Assembly: GCA_964593865.1 (NCBI GenBank) | Contig: CAZQKE010000089.1 | Coordinates: 1-64,000 of the forward strand | Length of the DNA: 64,000 nucleotides | From: CAZQKE01 sp964593865 | Lineage (GTDB): Bacteria; Chloroflexota; Anaerolineae; JAAYZQ01 | Direction: 5' to 3' | Notes under the pieces: generated by a model | Told to the model about the DNA's origin: nothing | The model's database searches: none | The model's input: the letters and a program-made list of their open reading frames with translations, nothing else | Position numbers and translations under genes: made by a program | Shown here: piece by piece, positions 48,988 to 57,053 of the stretch | How positions within the stretch are numbered: position 1 is the stretch's first letter | Layout of the letters: each line of letters begins with the position of its first letter

Positions 48988-49251
48988 CTTTTCCCCACTC
49001 TGGGCCGATTGCATTCTGACGGAACCGTATCCCTTTCCCCAACGTCTTACAGACAGAAGTCGGTGGCGACTCAACTTGCAGGCCATTGGACGGGTGTATT
49101 TATCGTTCCCACTGCCGGTCTCCTCGCGGAGACGCCGAGAGCGCGGGGAGAAACCAGGCAAGATCAACCGTTCCTCGGCGCACTCCGATGCGAAATTCTG
49201 TAAAGACCGTCGGCCGTGCGATTGGGAGCGTACATCGAAAGGAGAAGAGCC

Positions 49252-50139
49252 GTGAAAAAGGCGATCAAGTTTACCTCGGTCTTGCTGCTGGTCATGTTTT
49301 TAGCTTCCTGTGGAGCGATGTCCTACCAAGATGAGGTCCCGCCCCCCGAAGTCGTCGTGGAGAAACTGGTGGAGCGCGAAGCCGTTGGCGGACCTATTGC
49401 CGAAAGCGGTGGTATTGCCGATGTGAACCCGGTAGACCTGGCGACGGAGCGGATGATCATCTGGAACGCCAACATCTCCCTAACGGTGGAGGATGTGGAA
49501 GAGAGCATGACCGCCGTGCAATCTCTGGCCCGCGAGATGGGAGGCTATCCTATCAACATCTCTTCATGGACGGAAAAGGAGCAGCTCTACGCCACGGTGA
49601 CGATCCGCGTGCCCGCCGAGCGGTTTGATGAAGCCATGGCCCGTCTGCGCGAGATGGGAATCCGGGTCAACCGCGAAAACGCCAACAGCGAGGATGTGAC
49701 CGACCGGTATGTGGACCTGGAATCGCGGCTGCGCCATTTGGAGGCCAAAGAGGCTCAGTTGCTCAAGTTCATGGAAGACGCCGAGGATACCGAGGCCGTC
49801 TTGGCCGTTTATGAGCACCTGGACGAAACCCAGGCCGAAATTGAGCAGGTCAAAGGGCAGATGAAATATCTGTCCACCCTGGCGGCCATGGGGACCATCA
49901 CCGTTGAGCTGTATCCGGAAGAAGCCGAACCGCCGGTTGTTGATGAGGATGGCTGGGATCCGGGCCGCACTCTGCGCAATGCCCTCCGGACGTTGCTCAA
50001 GGTATTGGAGGCTTTGGCCAATGTGGCGATCTGGATGGCCGTCTTTACGCTGCCGCTTCTCCTCCTGGTGGGGTTGCCCATTGTCCTAATCGTGGGTGTC
50101 GCGCGCCGCCGCAGCCGCAAAGCACGGCGGGGTGAATAG
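49252..50139 (+). CDS. DUF4349 lipoprotein
   Basis: About 295 aa. Lipobox VMFLASC-G, a DUF4349 domain (about 65-225) with an RMIIWNANISLTVEDVEESM beginning, the repeated strand TVTIRVPAERFDEAM and a coiled coil (DLESRLRHLEAKEAQLLKFM ... AEIEQVKGQ), then a C-terminal transmembrane helix and basic tail (IVGVARRRSRKARR). GTG start at 49252 after AAAGGAGAAG. An envelope-anchored protein of unknown role, tethered at both ends. Confidence 0.88.
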   Translation: MKKAIKFTSVLLLVMFLASCGAMSYQDEVPPPEVVVEKLVEREAVGGPIAESGGIADVNPVDLATERMIIWNANISLTVEDVEESMTAVQSLAREMGGYPINISSWTEKEQLYATVTIRVPAERFDEAMARLREMGIRVNRENANSEDVTDRYVDLESRLRHLEAKEAQLLKFMEDAEDTEAVLAVYEHLDETQAEIEQVKGQMKYLSTLAAMGTITVELYPEEAEPPVVDEDGWDPGRTLRNALRTLLKVLEALANVAIWMAVFTLPLLLLVGLPIVLIVGVARRRSRKARRGE

Positions 50140-50143
50140 CAAT

Positions 50144-50965
50144 TCATCGGCGGGCGGTCCACTCCGGCGAAGCGTAACGACGGCGGATCTCGGCGACCAA
50201 CGCCCGCTCCCGCTCGGTGAGGGGCGCGGGGGTCAGGATCAGGTGTAACGCCTGGGCAAAGCCGGCGGACAGGGCCTGGGCTGCCTCTGTAAAAGAGACG
50301 GTGCGCCCTAGGGCTTCTTCCAACGTCATCGCCCGCCGATGCACTCGTGCCCGTTCGGTCTCCCGCTCCTCCGGCGTCAGGGCCAAGCAGTCCACAATGC
50401 GGGCCGGGTCGCCGTGGAGGGGGAGGCTGCCGTGTTGCAAGAGGCCGCCTTGTGTCCGCCATTGTGCGCTGCCCACCAGTTTGCGGCCGGCGACGATAAT
50501 CTCGTAGTCGGAAGGGGTCTCGAAGCAGATGGCCGAAGGGGCAAGGCCGTGCTTGGCTGCCCCCGCCCGGCGGGCATCGGCTCCCAGAAGGCGCAATCCG
50601 ACCAACAGCCCTTCGCTGAGACGGCGGTAGCTCTCTACCACATCACCCGTGGCGCGGGGATCGCTTTGCAACAGGGCCAAAGAATAGGTCAATTCATCGG
50701 TGTGAAGGATGGCCCGCCCCCCTGTGGGCCGCCGTACCACGTCCACACCGGCACGGATGCAGGCTGCCCGGTCCACATCGGCCAGGGGCTGATTGCGCCC
50801 CAGGCTCAGGCAAGGCGGAGACCAGCCGTAGAACCGAAGGGTGGGCGGGCTGGAGCCTTCCAGGACGGCGGTCAGGATGGCTTCGTCTACGGCCATGTTG
50901 GTCGCGCCGTCGGCCTGCCCGTCCAGGATCAGTCGCCATGTCGCAGAGGCATAGCCCATCGTCAT
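50144..50965 (-). CDS. Lipoate-protein ligase / octanoyltransferase (LipM-like)
   Basis: About 273 aa of the BPL/LPL family. The lipoyl-binding motifs RRPTGGRAILH and GRKLVGSAQWRTQGGLLQHG are intact. A cysteine in AICFETPSDYEI is at the position of the LipM catalytic Cys. The LplA C-terminal adenylation accessory domain is absent, which favours an octanoyltransferase (LipM-type) role in lipoate synthesis. Its ATG overlaps the rimO stop (ATGA). rimO and lipM relatives share radical-SAM-linked sulfur chemistry only indirectly; no lipA is present in this window. Confidence 0.85.
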   Translation of the reverse strand: MTMGYASATWRLILDGQADGATNMAVDEAILTAVLEGSSPPTLRFYGWSPPCLSLGRNQPLADVDRAACIRAGVDVVRRPTGGRAILHTDELTYSLALLQSDPRATGDVVESYRRLSEGLLVGLRLLGADARRAGAAKHGLAPSAICFETPSDYEIIVAGRKLVGSAQWRTQGGLLQHGSLPLHGDPARIVDCLALTPEERETERARVHRRAMTLEEALGRTVSFTEAAQALSAGFAQALHLILTPAPLTERERALVAEIRRRYASPEWTARR

Positions 50966-52278
50966 TCGCACCTTTCGGCGAGCAGGTCGTATTCCAACGC
51001 CTGGGTGATGCGGACCTGCACCATTTCCCCCGCAGGCAGGCTGCCGGGCAGGAGCACCAACCCGTCGATTTCGGGGGCGTCTCGGTAGGAACGGCCCACG
51101 TTCCAGCCGTCGCCTTCCCCCTCAACGAGTACTTCCAGGGTGCGCCCTACTTGCTCTTGGTTGATCTCCAGGGAGATCCCCTGTTGCAGGGCCATCAGCC
51201 GTTCAAACCGTTCCTGCCGAACCCGGAGGGGCACGGGGTTGGGCAGCTGTGTTGCGGGGGTCCCTTCCTCCTCCGAGTAGATGAAAACTCCCACTCGGTC
51301 AAAGCGCACCTGGGCGACAAAATCAAGCAACGTTTGGAATTCCGCTTCCGTTTCGCCGGGGTAGCCGACGATAAAGGATGTGCGCAAGGCCAGGTCGGGC
51401 ATGGCGGCCCGCAGGTCGGCGATGAGCCGCAGGGTGCGGTCCACATCCGACGGTCGCCTCATGCGCCGCAAGGTCGCCGGATGGGCGTGCTGTAGGGGGA
51501 GGTCCAGGTAGTGACAGATGCGGGGGTCGGTAGCCATGGTTTCAATGAGGCGTGGACCGATGTGGCCCGGATAGGCGTACAACAGCCGCAACCAGCGGAG
51601 ATCGGGGGCGGCCTCCAAAATGGCCCGCAGTAGATCGGGGAGGGCATCCTTTTCACCCCGGTCACGGCCGTAGGCGGTTGTATCCTGGGCGATGAGGATG
51701 ATCTCGCGGACACCTGCCTCAACCAGGGCGACGGCGTCACGCACAACGGCCCCTGCCGGACGGCTGCGGGCCGGCCCCTTGATGAGGGGGATGGCACAGA
51801 AAGCGCAGGTTGCGCTGCACCCGTCGGCGATCTTGAGGTAGGCGGAGGCCCCTTGGCGTGCCACCCGCCGCTCCTCCACCCTCTGCAACGGATCATCCAG
51901 CCAGACCGGCGGAGCGGAGCGACGGGCGGCAGCATTCGTCAACCGGTCCAGCAAGGCATCAATTTCGTTCCAACGCCGGGTTCCCAGTAGCCCATCCAAG
52001 CCGGGAACGACTTTGCTCAAGCGCGTTCCCCATCGCTGAGAAAGACAGCCGGCAGCGATCAATAACTGGTCCGGGCGTTTGCCTTCGGACAGGTTGCGTA
52101 ACGTTTCCAGCGATTCTTGGCGGGCGTCGGCAATGAACCCGCAGGTGTTGACGATGAGCACCTGGGCTTGGTCGGGATCGGCGACGATGGTATGCCCCCC
52201 GGCGACGAGCCGTCGGATCATGCCGTGGGCATCGACCAGGTTCTTGGGACAGCCCAGGGATTCAAGATAGATGCGCAT
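50962..52278 (-). CDS. rimO: Ribosomal protein S12 methylthiotransferase RimO
   Basis: 438 aa. UPF0004 domain with cysteines near residues 10, 46 and 78 (SLGCPKNLVDA, VNTCGF and AAGCLSQRW) binding the auxiliary cluster. The radical SAM core has CSATCAFC, and a C-terminal TRAM domain (about 375-437) binds substrate. The SLGCPKN start and the overall pattern favour RimO over MiaB. It methylthiolates an Asp of S12. A promoter and 240-nt structured leader lie upstream. Confidence 0.94.
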   Translation of the reverse strand: MRIYLESLGCPKNLVDAHGMIRRLVAGGHTIVADPDQAQVLIVNTCGFIADARQESLETLRNLSEGKRPDQLLIAAGCLSQRWGTRLSKVVPGLDGLLGTRRWNEIDALLDRLTNAAARRSAPPVWLDDPLQRVEERRVARQGASAYLKIADGCSATCAFCAIPLIKGPARSRPAGAVVRDAVALVEAGVREIILIAQDTTAYGRDRGEKDALPDLLRAILEAAPDLRWLRLLYAYPGHIGPRLIETMATDPRICHYLDLPLQHAHPATLRRMRRPSDVDRTLRLIADLRAAMPDLALRTSFIVGYPGETEAEFQTLLDFVAQVRFDRVGVFIYSEEEGTPATQLPNPVPLRVRQERFERLMALQQGISLEINQEQVGRTLEVLVEGEGDGWNVGRSYRDAPEIDGLVLLPGSLPAGEMVQVRITQALEYDLLAERCE

Positions 52279-52491
52279 CCTTTTCTCCGAGCGTTTTGTG
52301 AACGTAGAGTAGTCGTCAAGGACTCATCCAGCATAACGACGCCGAGTATGGTATGATAAACGCAGTTGGAAGGGCATGGCCCATGGCGGGCGAGCAACCG
52401 CCGGGCCAGGAACCACAATCGGGTGGAACCATCCGTCCGGAGGTCATCATGGGCCATGCGGATTCCGAAAATCTCTTCTCCTCCTTTTGAC

Positions 52492-52527
52492 AGAGAGCCG
52501 GGGGTTTGGGGCCGCCCCCGGCTCTCT
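52492..52527 (-). other. Stable hairpin at the 5' end of the rimO transcript
   Basis: Perfect 13-bp arms AGAGAGCCGGGGG ... CCCCCGGCTCTCT with a 10-nt loop, starting about 14 nt after the predicted transcript start. No U-run follows on the minus strand; AAAAGGAGGAGAAG follows instead. Likely a 5' stabilising or translational control hairpin. Confidence 0.5.
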
Positions 52528-52547
52528 TGACGTTCGCAACCTTTCCC

Positions 52548-52576
52548 ATTGTAGTTGAGGGAGCGAAAAAAGTCAA
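52548..52576 (-). promoter_or_regulatory. Promoter of rimO-lipM
   Basis: TTGACT (52576-52571), a 17-bp spacer and TACAAT (52553-52548) on the minus strand. The leader from here to the rimO ATG is about 260 nt and holds the hairpin above; a small frame of unclear reality (ATG at 52457) runs out of phase into rimO. Confidence 0.78.
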
Positions 52577-52607
52577 ATCTCTCCGGCAACATACCCCCTG
52601 TGGCTTT

Positions 52608-52636
52608 TTGTCAAAGGGCACAAAACAAGGTACAAT
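52608..52636 (+). promoter_or_regulatory. Promoter of trxB operon
   Basis: TTGTCA (52608-52613), a 17-bp spacer and TACAAT (52631-52636). It is divergent from the rimO promoter, with -35 boxes 31 bp apart. Confidence 0.78.
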
Positions 52637-52672
52637 AACGCCGTTCAACAACTTGAACCAGAGGGGTGAATC

Positions 52673-53614
52673 ATGGAAAAGGTGATCATTATCGGAAGCG
52701 GCCCGGCAGGCTATGCTGCGGCGATCTACACGGCGCGGGCCAAGCTGAATCCCCTGGTCATCGCCGGTCCTTCCCTGGGCGGGCAGGTGGCCATCAGCAG
52801 CGAGATCGGCAACTATCCCGGCTTCCCGGAAGATATTGCCGGGGCGGAGTTGGCCCAATTGATGCAAAACCAAGCCCAGCGGTTCGGGGCGCGGATTGAG
52901 ATGGATATTGTGACCGGTGTGGACCTCTCCTCCCATCCTTTCAAAGTGACGACCTACAGCGGCGATCTGGAGACCCAGGCGTTGATCGTTGCCAGCGGCG
53001 CGTCGCCCCGCAAGCTGGAAGTGCCCGGCGAGCAAGAGTTTTCCGGGCGGGGGGTGTCCTACTGCGCCACCTGCGACGGCTTTTTCTACACCGGGCGCGA
53101 GATCGTTATGGTCGGCGGCGGCGATGCTGCCGTGGAGGAGGCGTTGTTCCTCACCCGCTATGCCAGCAAGGTGACCATCATCCACCGCCGGGATCAGCTC
53201 CGCGCCGAGCCGATCCTCCAAGAGCAGGCGTTCAATAACGAAAAAATTGAATTCCTGTGGGATACGGTCGTCACCGAGATCTTGGGTGAGGAGATGGTGA
53301 CGGGGCTGCGGGTGCGTAACGTCAAAACCGGCGAGGAAAGCCTGTTCCCCACAGAAGGCGTGTTCATCGCCGTCGGCTATGTGCCCAACACCGACTTTTT
53401 GGGCGGCCAACTGGAGCTGGACGATCACGGCTACATCGTGGTCGATGCCGACCAGCGAACCAGTGTAGAGGGGGTATGGGCCGCCGGAGACGTGTGCGAC
53501 CCGGTTTATAAGCAGATCGCAACGTCGGTGGGGGCCGGTTGTAAAGCGGCTCTGCAGGCCGAGCACTATATCGCGCGGTTGGAGAACCGTGCTTACCCCG
53601 GCAAGATGGGATGA
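52673..53614 (+). CDS. trxB: Thioredoxin reductase
   Basis: 313 aa. FAD-binding GSGPAGYAAAIY at the N-terminus, redox-active C131-A-T-C134, NADPH-binding GGGDAAVEEALFL, and the C-terminal FAD segment AAGDVCD. Reduces thioredoxin or a thioredoxin-like protein with NADPH. An AGAGGGG ribosome site precedes the ATG. A DUF1858 redox-disulfide gene follows 12 bp downstream. Confidence 0.96.
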   Translation: MEKVIIIGSGPAGYAAAIYTARAKLNPLVIAGPSLGGQVAISSEIGNYPGFPEDIAGAELAQLMQNQAQRFGARIEMDIVTGVDLSSHPFKVTTYSGDLETQALIVASGASPRKLEVPGEQEFSGRGVSYCATCDGFFYTGREIVMVGGGDAAVEEALFLTRYASKVTIIHRRDQLRAEPILQEQAFNNEKIEFLWDTVVTEILGEEMVTGLRVRNVKTGEESLFPTEGVFIAVGYVPNTDFLGGQLELDDHGYIVVDADQRTSVEGVWAAGDVCDPVYKQIATSVGAGCKAALQAEHYIARLENRAYPGKMG

Positions 53615-53626
53615 AAAGGAGGTCCC

Positions 53627-53860
53627 GTGAGCGTAATTACCAAAGATATGCCCATCGGCGAAGTGGTGCAGACCTACCCCCAGACCATTGAGGTCTTTTT
53701 GCGGCATGGGTTGATGTGCTTTGGTTGCGCCATTGCCCGCTTTGAGAACGTGGAGCAAGGGGCTTTGGCCCACGGCATTGACGTTGAGGCGTTGATGCGG
53801 GATTTGAACGCAGCAGTGCCGGTGGACAATGAGCAATGGGCAATGACCAATGAGCAATGA
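53627..53860 (+). CDS. DUF1858 (redox-disulfide) protein with repeat-derived C-terminus
   Basis: 77-aa protein whose first 65 residues form a DUF1858 domain (hybrid-cluster-protein-associated redox disulfide), with the C-x-x-C pair in LMCFGCAIA. Placed after trxB, it could be a small disulfide partner. Its last residues (DNEQWAMTNEQ) are encoded by the AATGACC/GAGCAATG repeat array at 53828-53900, meaning the repeat has grown into, or replaced, the native C-terminus. Confidence 0.85.
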   Translation: MSVITKDMPIGEVVQTYPQTIEVFLRHGLMCFGCAIARFENVEQGALAHGIDVEALMRDLNAAVPVDNEQWAMTNEQ

Positions 53861-53900
53861 CCGATGGGCATTGCTCATTGCTCATTAGTCATTCGTCATT
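53828..53900. repeat. (C)AATGAGCAATGACC-type degenerate tandem repeat
   Basis: Units such as CAATGAGCAATGGGCAATGA on the left switch to the complementary ATTGCTCATTGCTCATTAGTC on the right, so the array is partly palindromic (hairpin potential). It spans the DUF1858 stop codon and the gap before the alcohol dehydrogenase gene. Related strings occur at 8760-8820 and 10741-10760. Confidence 0.75.
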
Positions 53901-53919
53901 GATTGTCGGGAGGCAAACC

Positions 53920-55089
53920 ATGTGGTTCTTTCGCAGCCCGGAGATCGTCTTTGGGGCGGGGGCGTTGGACTACCTGACCGATCTGCCGGGGCATAAAGCG
54001 TTCATCGTCACCGACGAGAACATGGTCAAACTGGGGTTCGTCCGGCGGGTGCAGGAAGCTTTGGCTCAAGCAGGGATTGAAACGGAAGTTTTTGCCGAAG
54101 TGGAGCCGAATCCTTCGTTGCAGACCGTCAAGCGGGGGGCGGAGGCGGCCCGGGCTTACGGGCCGGATTGGATCATCGGCCTGGGCGGAGGCTCGGCTAT
54201 GGATGCGGCCAAGTCGGTGTTCGTGCAGTATGAGCGGCCTGACCTTCCCCCCGATGACCTGGCCCCCATGGGGCACCTCGGCCTGCGTCAGAAGGCCAAA
54301 CTGATGGCCATCCCCACCACCAGCGGCACGGGAGCCGAGGTCACCTGGCCCATCGTCCTCACCGATTTGGCCGAAGGGCGCAAGGTCACGGTGGGCCATG
54401 CCGAAAACATCCCCGATCTGGCCATTGTGGACCCGGTGTTCACGTTGCACCTCCCCCCTCAGATCACCGCCGATACGGGGATGGATGTGCTGACCCACGC
54501 CGTTGAGGGGTATACCGGTCAGTGGCGCAACGACTTTTCCGATGGCTTGTGCCTCAAGGCGGTCCAGATGGTGTTCACATATCTCCCCCGCGCTTACGAA
54601 TCGGGCGCGGAGGATGAGGAAGCCCGTGAAAAGATGCACAACGCGGCGACCATCGCCGGGCTGGGGTTCGGCAACGCCCAGGCGGCTACGGCCCACGCGC
54701 TGGGGCATTCGCTGGGGGCGGTGTTTCACGTTCCCCACGGGCGGGCCGTGGGCCTTTTTTTGCCCTACACCATAGAGTTTGCCGTGCGGGGCTACCTGCC
54801 CACCCGTTACGCCGACCTGGCCCGCTTCCTGGGCTTGCCCGCGGAGGACGAAGCCCAGGGCGCGGCCGGCTTTGTCGCCGCCGTCCGCGACCTGGCCCGG
54901 CGCATCGGGCAGCCGACCTCGCTGCAGGAAGCAGGTATCTCCCCGGAAGAGTTTGAAGCCAAATTGCCCAAACTGGTGGATAACGCCCTCAATGACAGTG
55001 CCATGCTCATCGGCTCCCGCTTCCCGGAAGAGGAAGAGGTTGAAAAGATATTTCGCTATGCCTATGAGGGCAAGCCGATAGATTTCTGA
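53920..55089 (+). CDS. Iron-containing alcohol dehydrogenase
   Basis: 389 aa. NAD(P)-binding GGGSAMDAAK, TTSGTGAEVT, and the metal-binding DVLTHAVE and AHALGHSLGAVFHVPHGRA motifs of the Fe-ADH family. It acts on short-chain alcohols/aldehydes; the substrate is unknown. The ATG at 53920 follows CGGGAGG. The 3' end and the next gene (MBL fold) are on the same strand 37 bp apart. Confidence 0.94.
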   Translation: MWFFRSPEIVFGAGALDYLTDLPGHKAFIVTDENMVKLGFVRRVQEALAQAGIETEVFAEVEPNPSLQTVKRGAEAARAYGPDWIIGLGGGSAMDAAKSVFVQYERPDLPPDDLAPMGHLGLRQKAKLMAIPTTSGTGAEVTWPIVLTDLAEGRKVTVGHAENIPDLAIVDPVFTLHLPPQITADTGMDVLTHAVEGYTGQWRNDFSDGLCLKAVQMVFTYLPRAYESGAEDEEAREKMHNAATIAGLGFGNAQAATAHALGHSLGAVFHVPHGRAVGLFLPYTIEFAVRGYLPTRYADLARFLGLPAEDEAQGAAGFVAAVRDLARRIGQPTSLQEAGISPEEFEAKLPKLVDNALNDSAMLIGSRFPEEEEVEKIFRYAYEGKPIDF

Positions 55090-55126
55090 GCAGCGGGCAT
55101 GGCCTCCGCTTCTGGGAGTAGCTGCG

Positions 55127-55765
55127 ATGGACATCACTTGGTACGGTCATGCTTGCTTTCGGCTGAGCGAGCGTGGCGTCGTTATCGTCACCGACCCGCC
55201 TACCGACGCTTTAGGGTACACGCGGCCCCGCATCCGCGCCGATGTGGTGACCATCAGCCATGACCATCCGGGGCACAACAACCGCGTCGGTTTCCGGGGC
55301 GGCCCTCGTTTTTTCGATGGGCCGGGCGAATATGAAGTCAAGGGAGTGTTCATCACCGGCATTGCCGCTTATCACGATGGGCGCAAGGGAGCCAAACGGG
55401 GGCGTAATACCATCTTTCTCTTTGATTTTGACGGCTTGACCGTTTGTCACCTGGGCGATCTGGGGCATGTGCCGGACCAGAACCAAGTGGAAGCCCTCAG
55501 TGCGGTAGATGTCCTGCTCATTCCCGTCGGCGGCTTGCACACCATTGATGCTTCCAAAGCCGCAGAGGTGATCAGCTTGATCGAGCCACGGCTGGTGATC
55601 CCCATGCATTACAAAACGCCCAAAGAAAAGGCTCGCTTGCACAAGGTGGAGATCTTTCTCAAACAGATGGGATTGGCCTCCTTATCCCCCCAGCCGGATT
55701 TACGCGTGACCAGGTCCTCCCTGCCGGAGGAAACCGAGGTCGTCCTCCTCGACTATCGGCACTGA
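55127..55765 (+). CDS. Metallo-beta-lactamase fold hydrolase (UlaG-like)
   Basis: 212 aa. Opens DITWYGHACFRL, the mark of the UPF0173/UlaG group, with metal ligands SHDHPGH, GDLGH and the C-terminal PMHYKT. Probably a metal-dependent phosphoesterase or lactonase with unknown substrate. Confidence 0.9.
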   Translation: MDITWYGHACFRLSERGVVIVTDPPTDALGYTRPRIRADVVTISHDHPGHNNRVGFRGGPRFFDGPGEYEVKGVFITGIAAYHDGRKGAKRGRNTIFLFDFDGLTVCHLGDLGHVPDQNQVEALSAVDVLLIPVGGLHTIDASKAAEVISLIEPRLVIPMHYKTPKEKARLHKVEIFLKQMGLASLSPQPDLRVTRSSLPEETEVVLLDYRH

Positions 55766-55790
55766 ACCCCTGGGCCGGGCTGCAACCCGG

Positions 55791-57053
55791 TTAGCAGCGT
55801 GGATCCTGTGGCCGGTACATGCTCCGGGCCAGCTGCTCCTGCCTACGCCACTGGCCGATCTGATGGCCCTGACCGGCCAACCGATCCAGGAGAGGGCGCA
55901 GGGCCTGGTCCACGCGACCGGGCGGCGCGTGCTCCAGCGGCGTGCCGGGCAGGGGCATGAAGGTATGGGTGTGAAGGACCGCTCCCCGTGCCACCAGTTC
56001 CTCCATCAGGTGCAGAGTAGCGGCCACATCCTCCGCTTCTTCGCCGGGCAGACCGAAAATCAGGTCCACCACCGGCGTCAACCCCTCGGCGGAGACCACC
56101 TCGGCGGCGCGGAGCACGTCGGCGACGGTGTGGCAGCGGCGCAAAGCACGCAGCATCCGCTCCGAGCCGCTTTGCGCCCCGAAAATCAGGTTGTCGTTGC
56201 CGCAGTAACGGCGCACCAGGGCCACAGCCTCCGGCGTCACCGTCTCCGGCCCTACTTCGGAAGGAAATGTGCCGAAATAGACCCGCTCCCGGCCCACCAG
56301 GGCGGCCATCTCGCGCAGCAGATGCTCGATGGCCTCCAGGTTGACGGTGCGGCCGTTGTCGGGCGATTGGTAGGCGAAGGCGTTGGGCGTGATGAAGCGC
56401 AGGTAGCGGTAGCCCTTTTCCATCGCCCGCCGCACCCAAGCGACGATGCTCTCCACGGAGCGGTGGCGCATCCGCCCGCCGAACAGGAACGAAGTCTGGC
56501 AAAAAGAGCAAGCACAAGGACACCCCCGCGTGATCTCAATGGGGGCAAAGCGGCGGTGGGCCAGGCCCAGGGGTGGGTAATCGTCCAGGCGGATGGGCCG
56601 AGGGCGGGGGCCGCGCACCGGCTGTCCCGCCTCATCCAAAACGACCAAGCCGGGCAGCCCGGCCAACGGCCCCCCTCCTTGCAGCCGGTCCAGGAGCGCG
56701 GGCAGCGTCTCCTCCCCTTCGCCGACGACCACCGCATCGGCCCCTAACCCCAGCACCTCAACGGGACGGGCCGAGGGGTGCGGCCCCCCGGCGACGATGA
56801 ACGCCCCATCCAGGCTGCGCAGCCGGGCCAGCAGGTCCGCCATGGCCGGAAGGTCGGCGGTGGCGAAGGAAAGGGCGATTACCAATCGCTCTGCTCCGGT
56901 GGAAAGGGCGTGCAGCCGGGGCAGCAACCGCTCATCGTGCCACAGAAAATCCAGGGGGATGTGGCGGGTGCGCGGATCGGCTTCCAGCGCGCCGGTCAGG
57001 ACGGCGATGCTGTTGCGGTTGTGTTTGCGGACGACAAAGGCCAGGCGCAGCAT
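55791..57053 (-). CDS. B12-binding / radical SAM protein (TIGR04013-like)
   Basis: About 420 aa. The N-terminal cobalamin-binding-like Rossmann domain (about 1-125, GGPHPSARPVEVLGLGADAV) is followed by a radical SAM core with C-P-C-A-C-S-F-C (about residue 180), of which CxxxCxxC is the cluster motif. This resembles the B12-binding radical SAM family that modifies small molecules or peptides. The start overlaps the esterase gene's stop, so the two are coupled. Confidence 0.85.
   Translation of the reverse strand: MLRLAFVVRKHNRNSIAVLTGALEADPRTRHIPLDFLWHDERLLPRLHALSTGAERLVIALSFATADLPAMADLLARLRSLDGAFIVAGGPHPSARPVEVLGLGADAVVVGEGEETLPALLDRLQGGGPLAGLPGLVVLDEAGQPVRGPRPRPIRLDDYPPLGLAHRRFAPIEITRGCPCACSFCQTSFLFGGRMRHRSVESIVAWVRRAMEKGYRYLRFITPNAFAYQSPDNGRTVNLEAIEHLLREMAALVGRERVYFGTFPSEVGPETVTPEAVALVRRYCGNDNLIFGAQSGSERMLRALRRCHTVADVLRAAEVVSAEGLTPVVDLIFGLPGEEAEDVAATLHLMEELVARGAVLHTHTFMPLPGTPLEHAPPGRVDQALRPLLDRLAGQGHQIGQWRRQEQLARSMYRPQDPRC

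Noticed and set aside
52421..52430. GGGTGGAACC, a T-box-like string on the plus strand
   Set aside because: It is followed by a hairpin without a U-run, and trxB has its own promoter downstream at 52608, so no gene would be controlled.
55766..55790. Terminator between the convergent MBL hydrolase and radical SAM genes
   Set aside because: A small CCGGG-N6-CCCGG hairpin is present but has no T-run in either direction.
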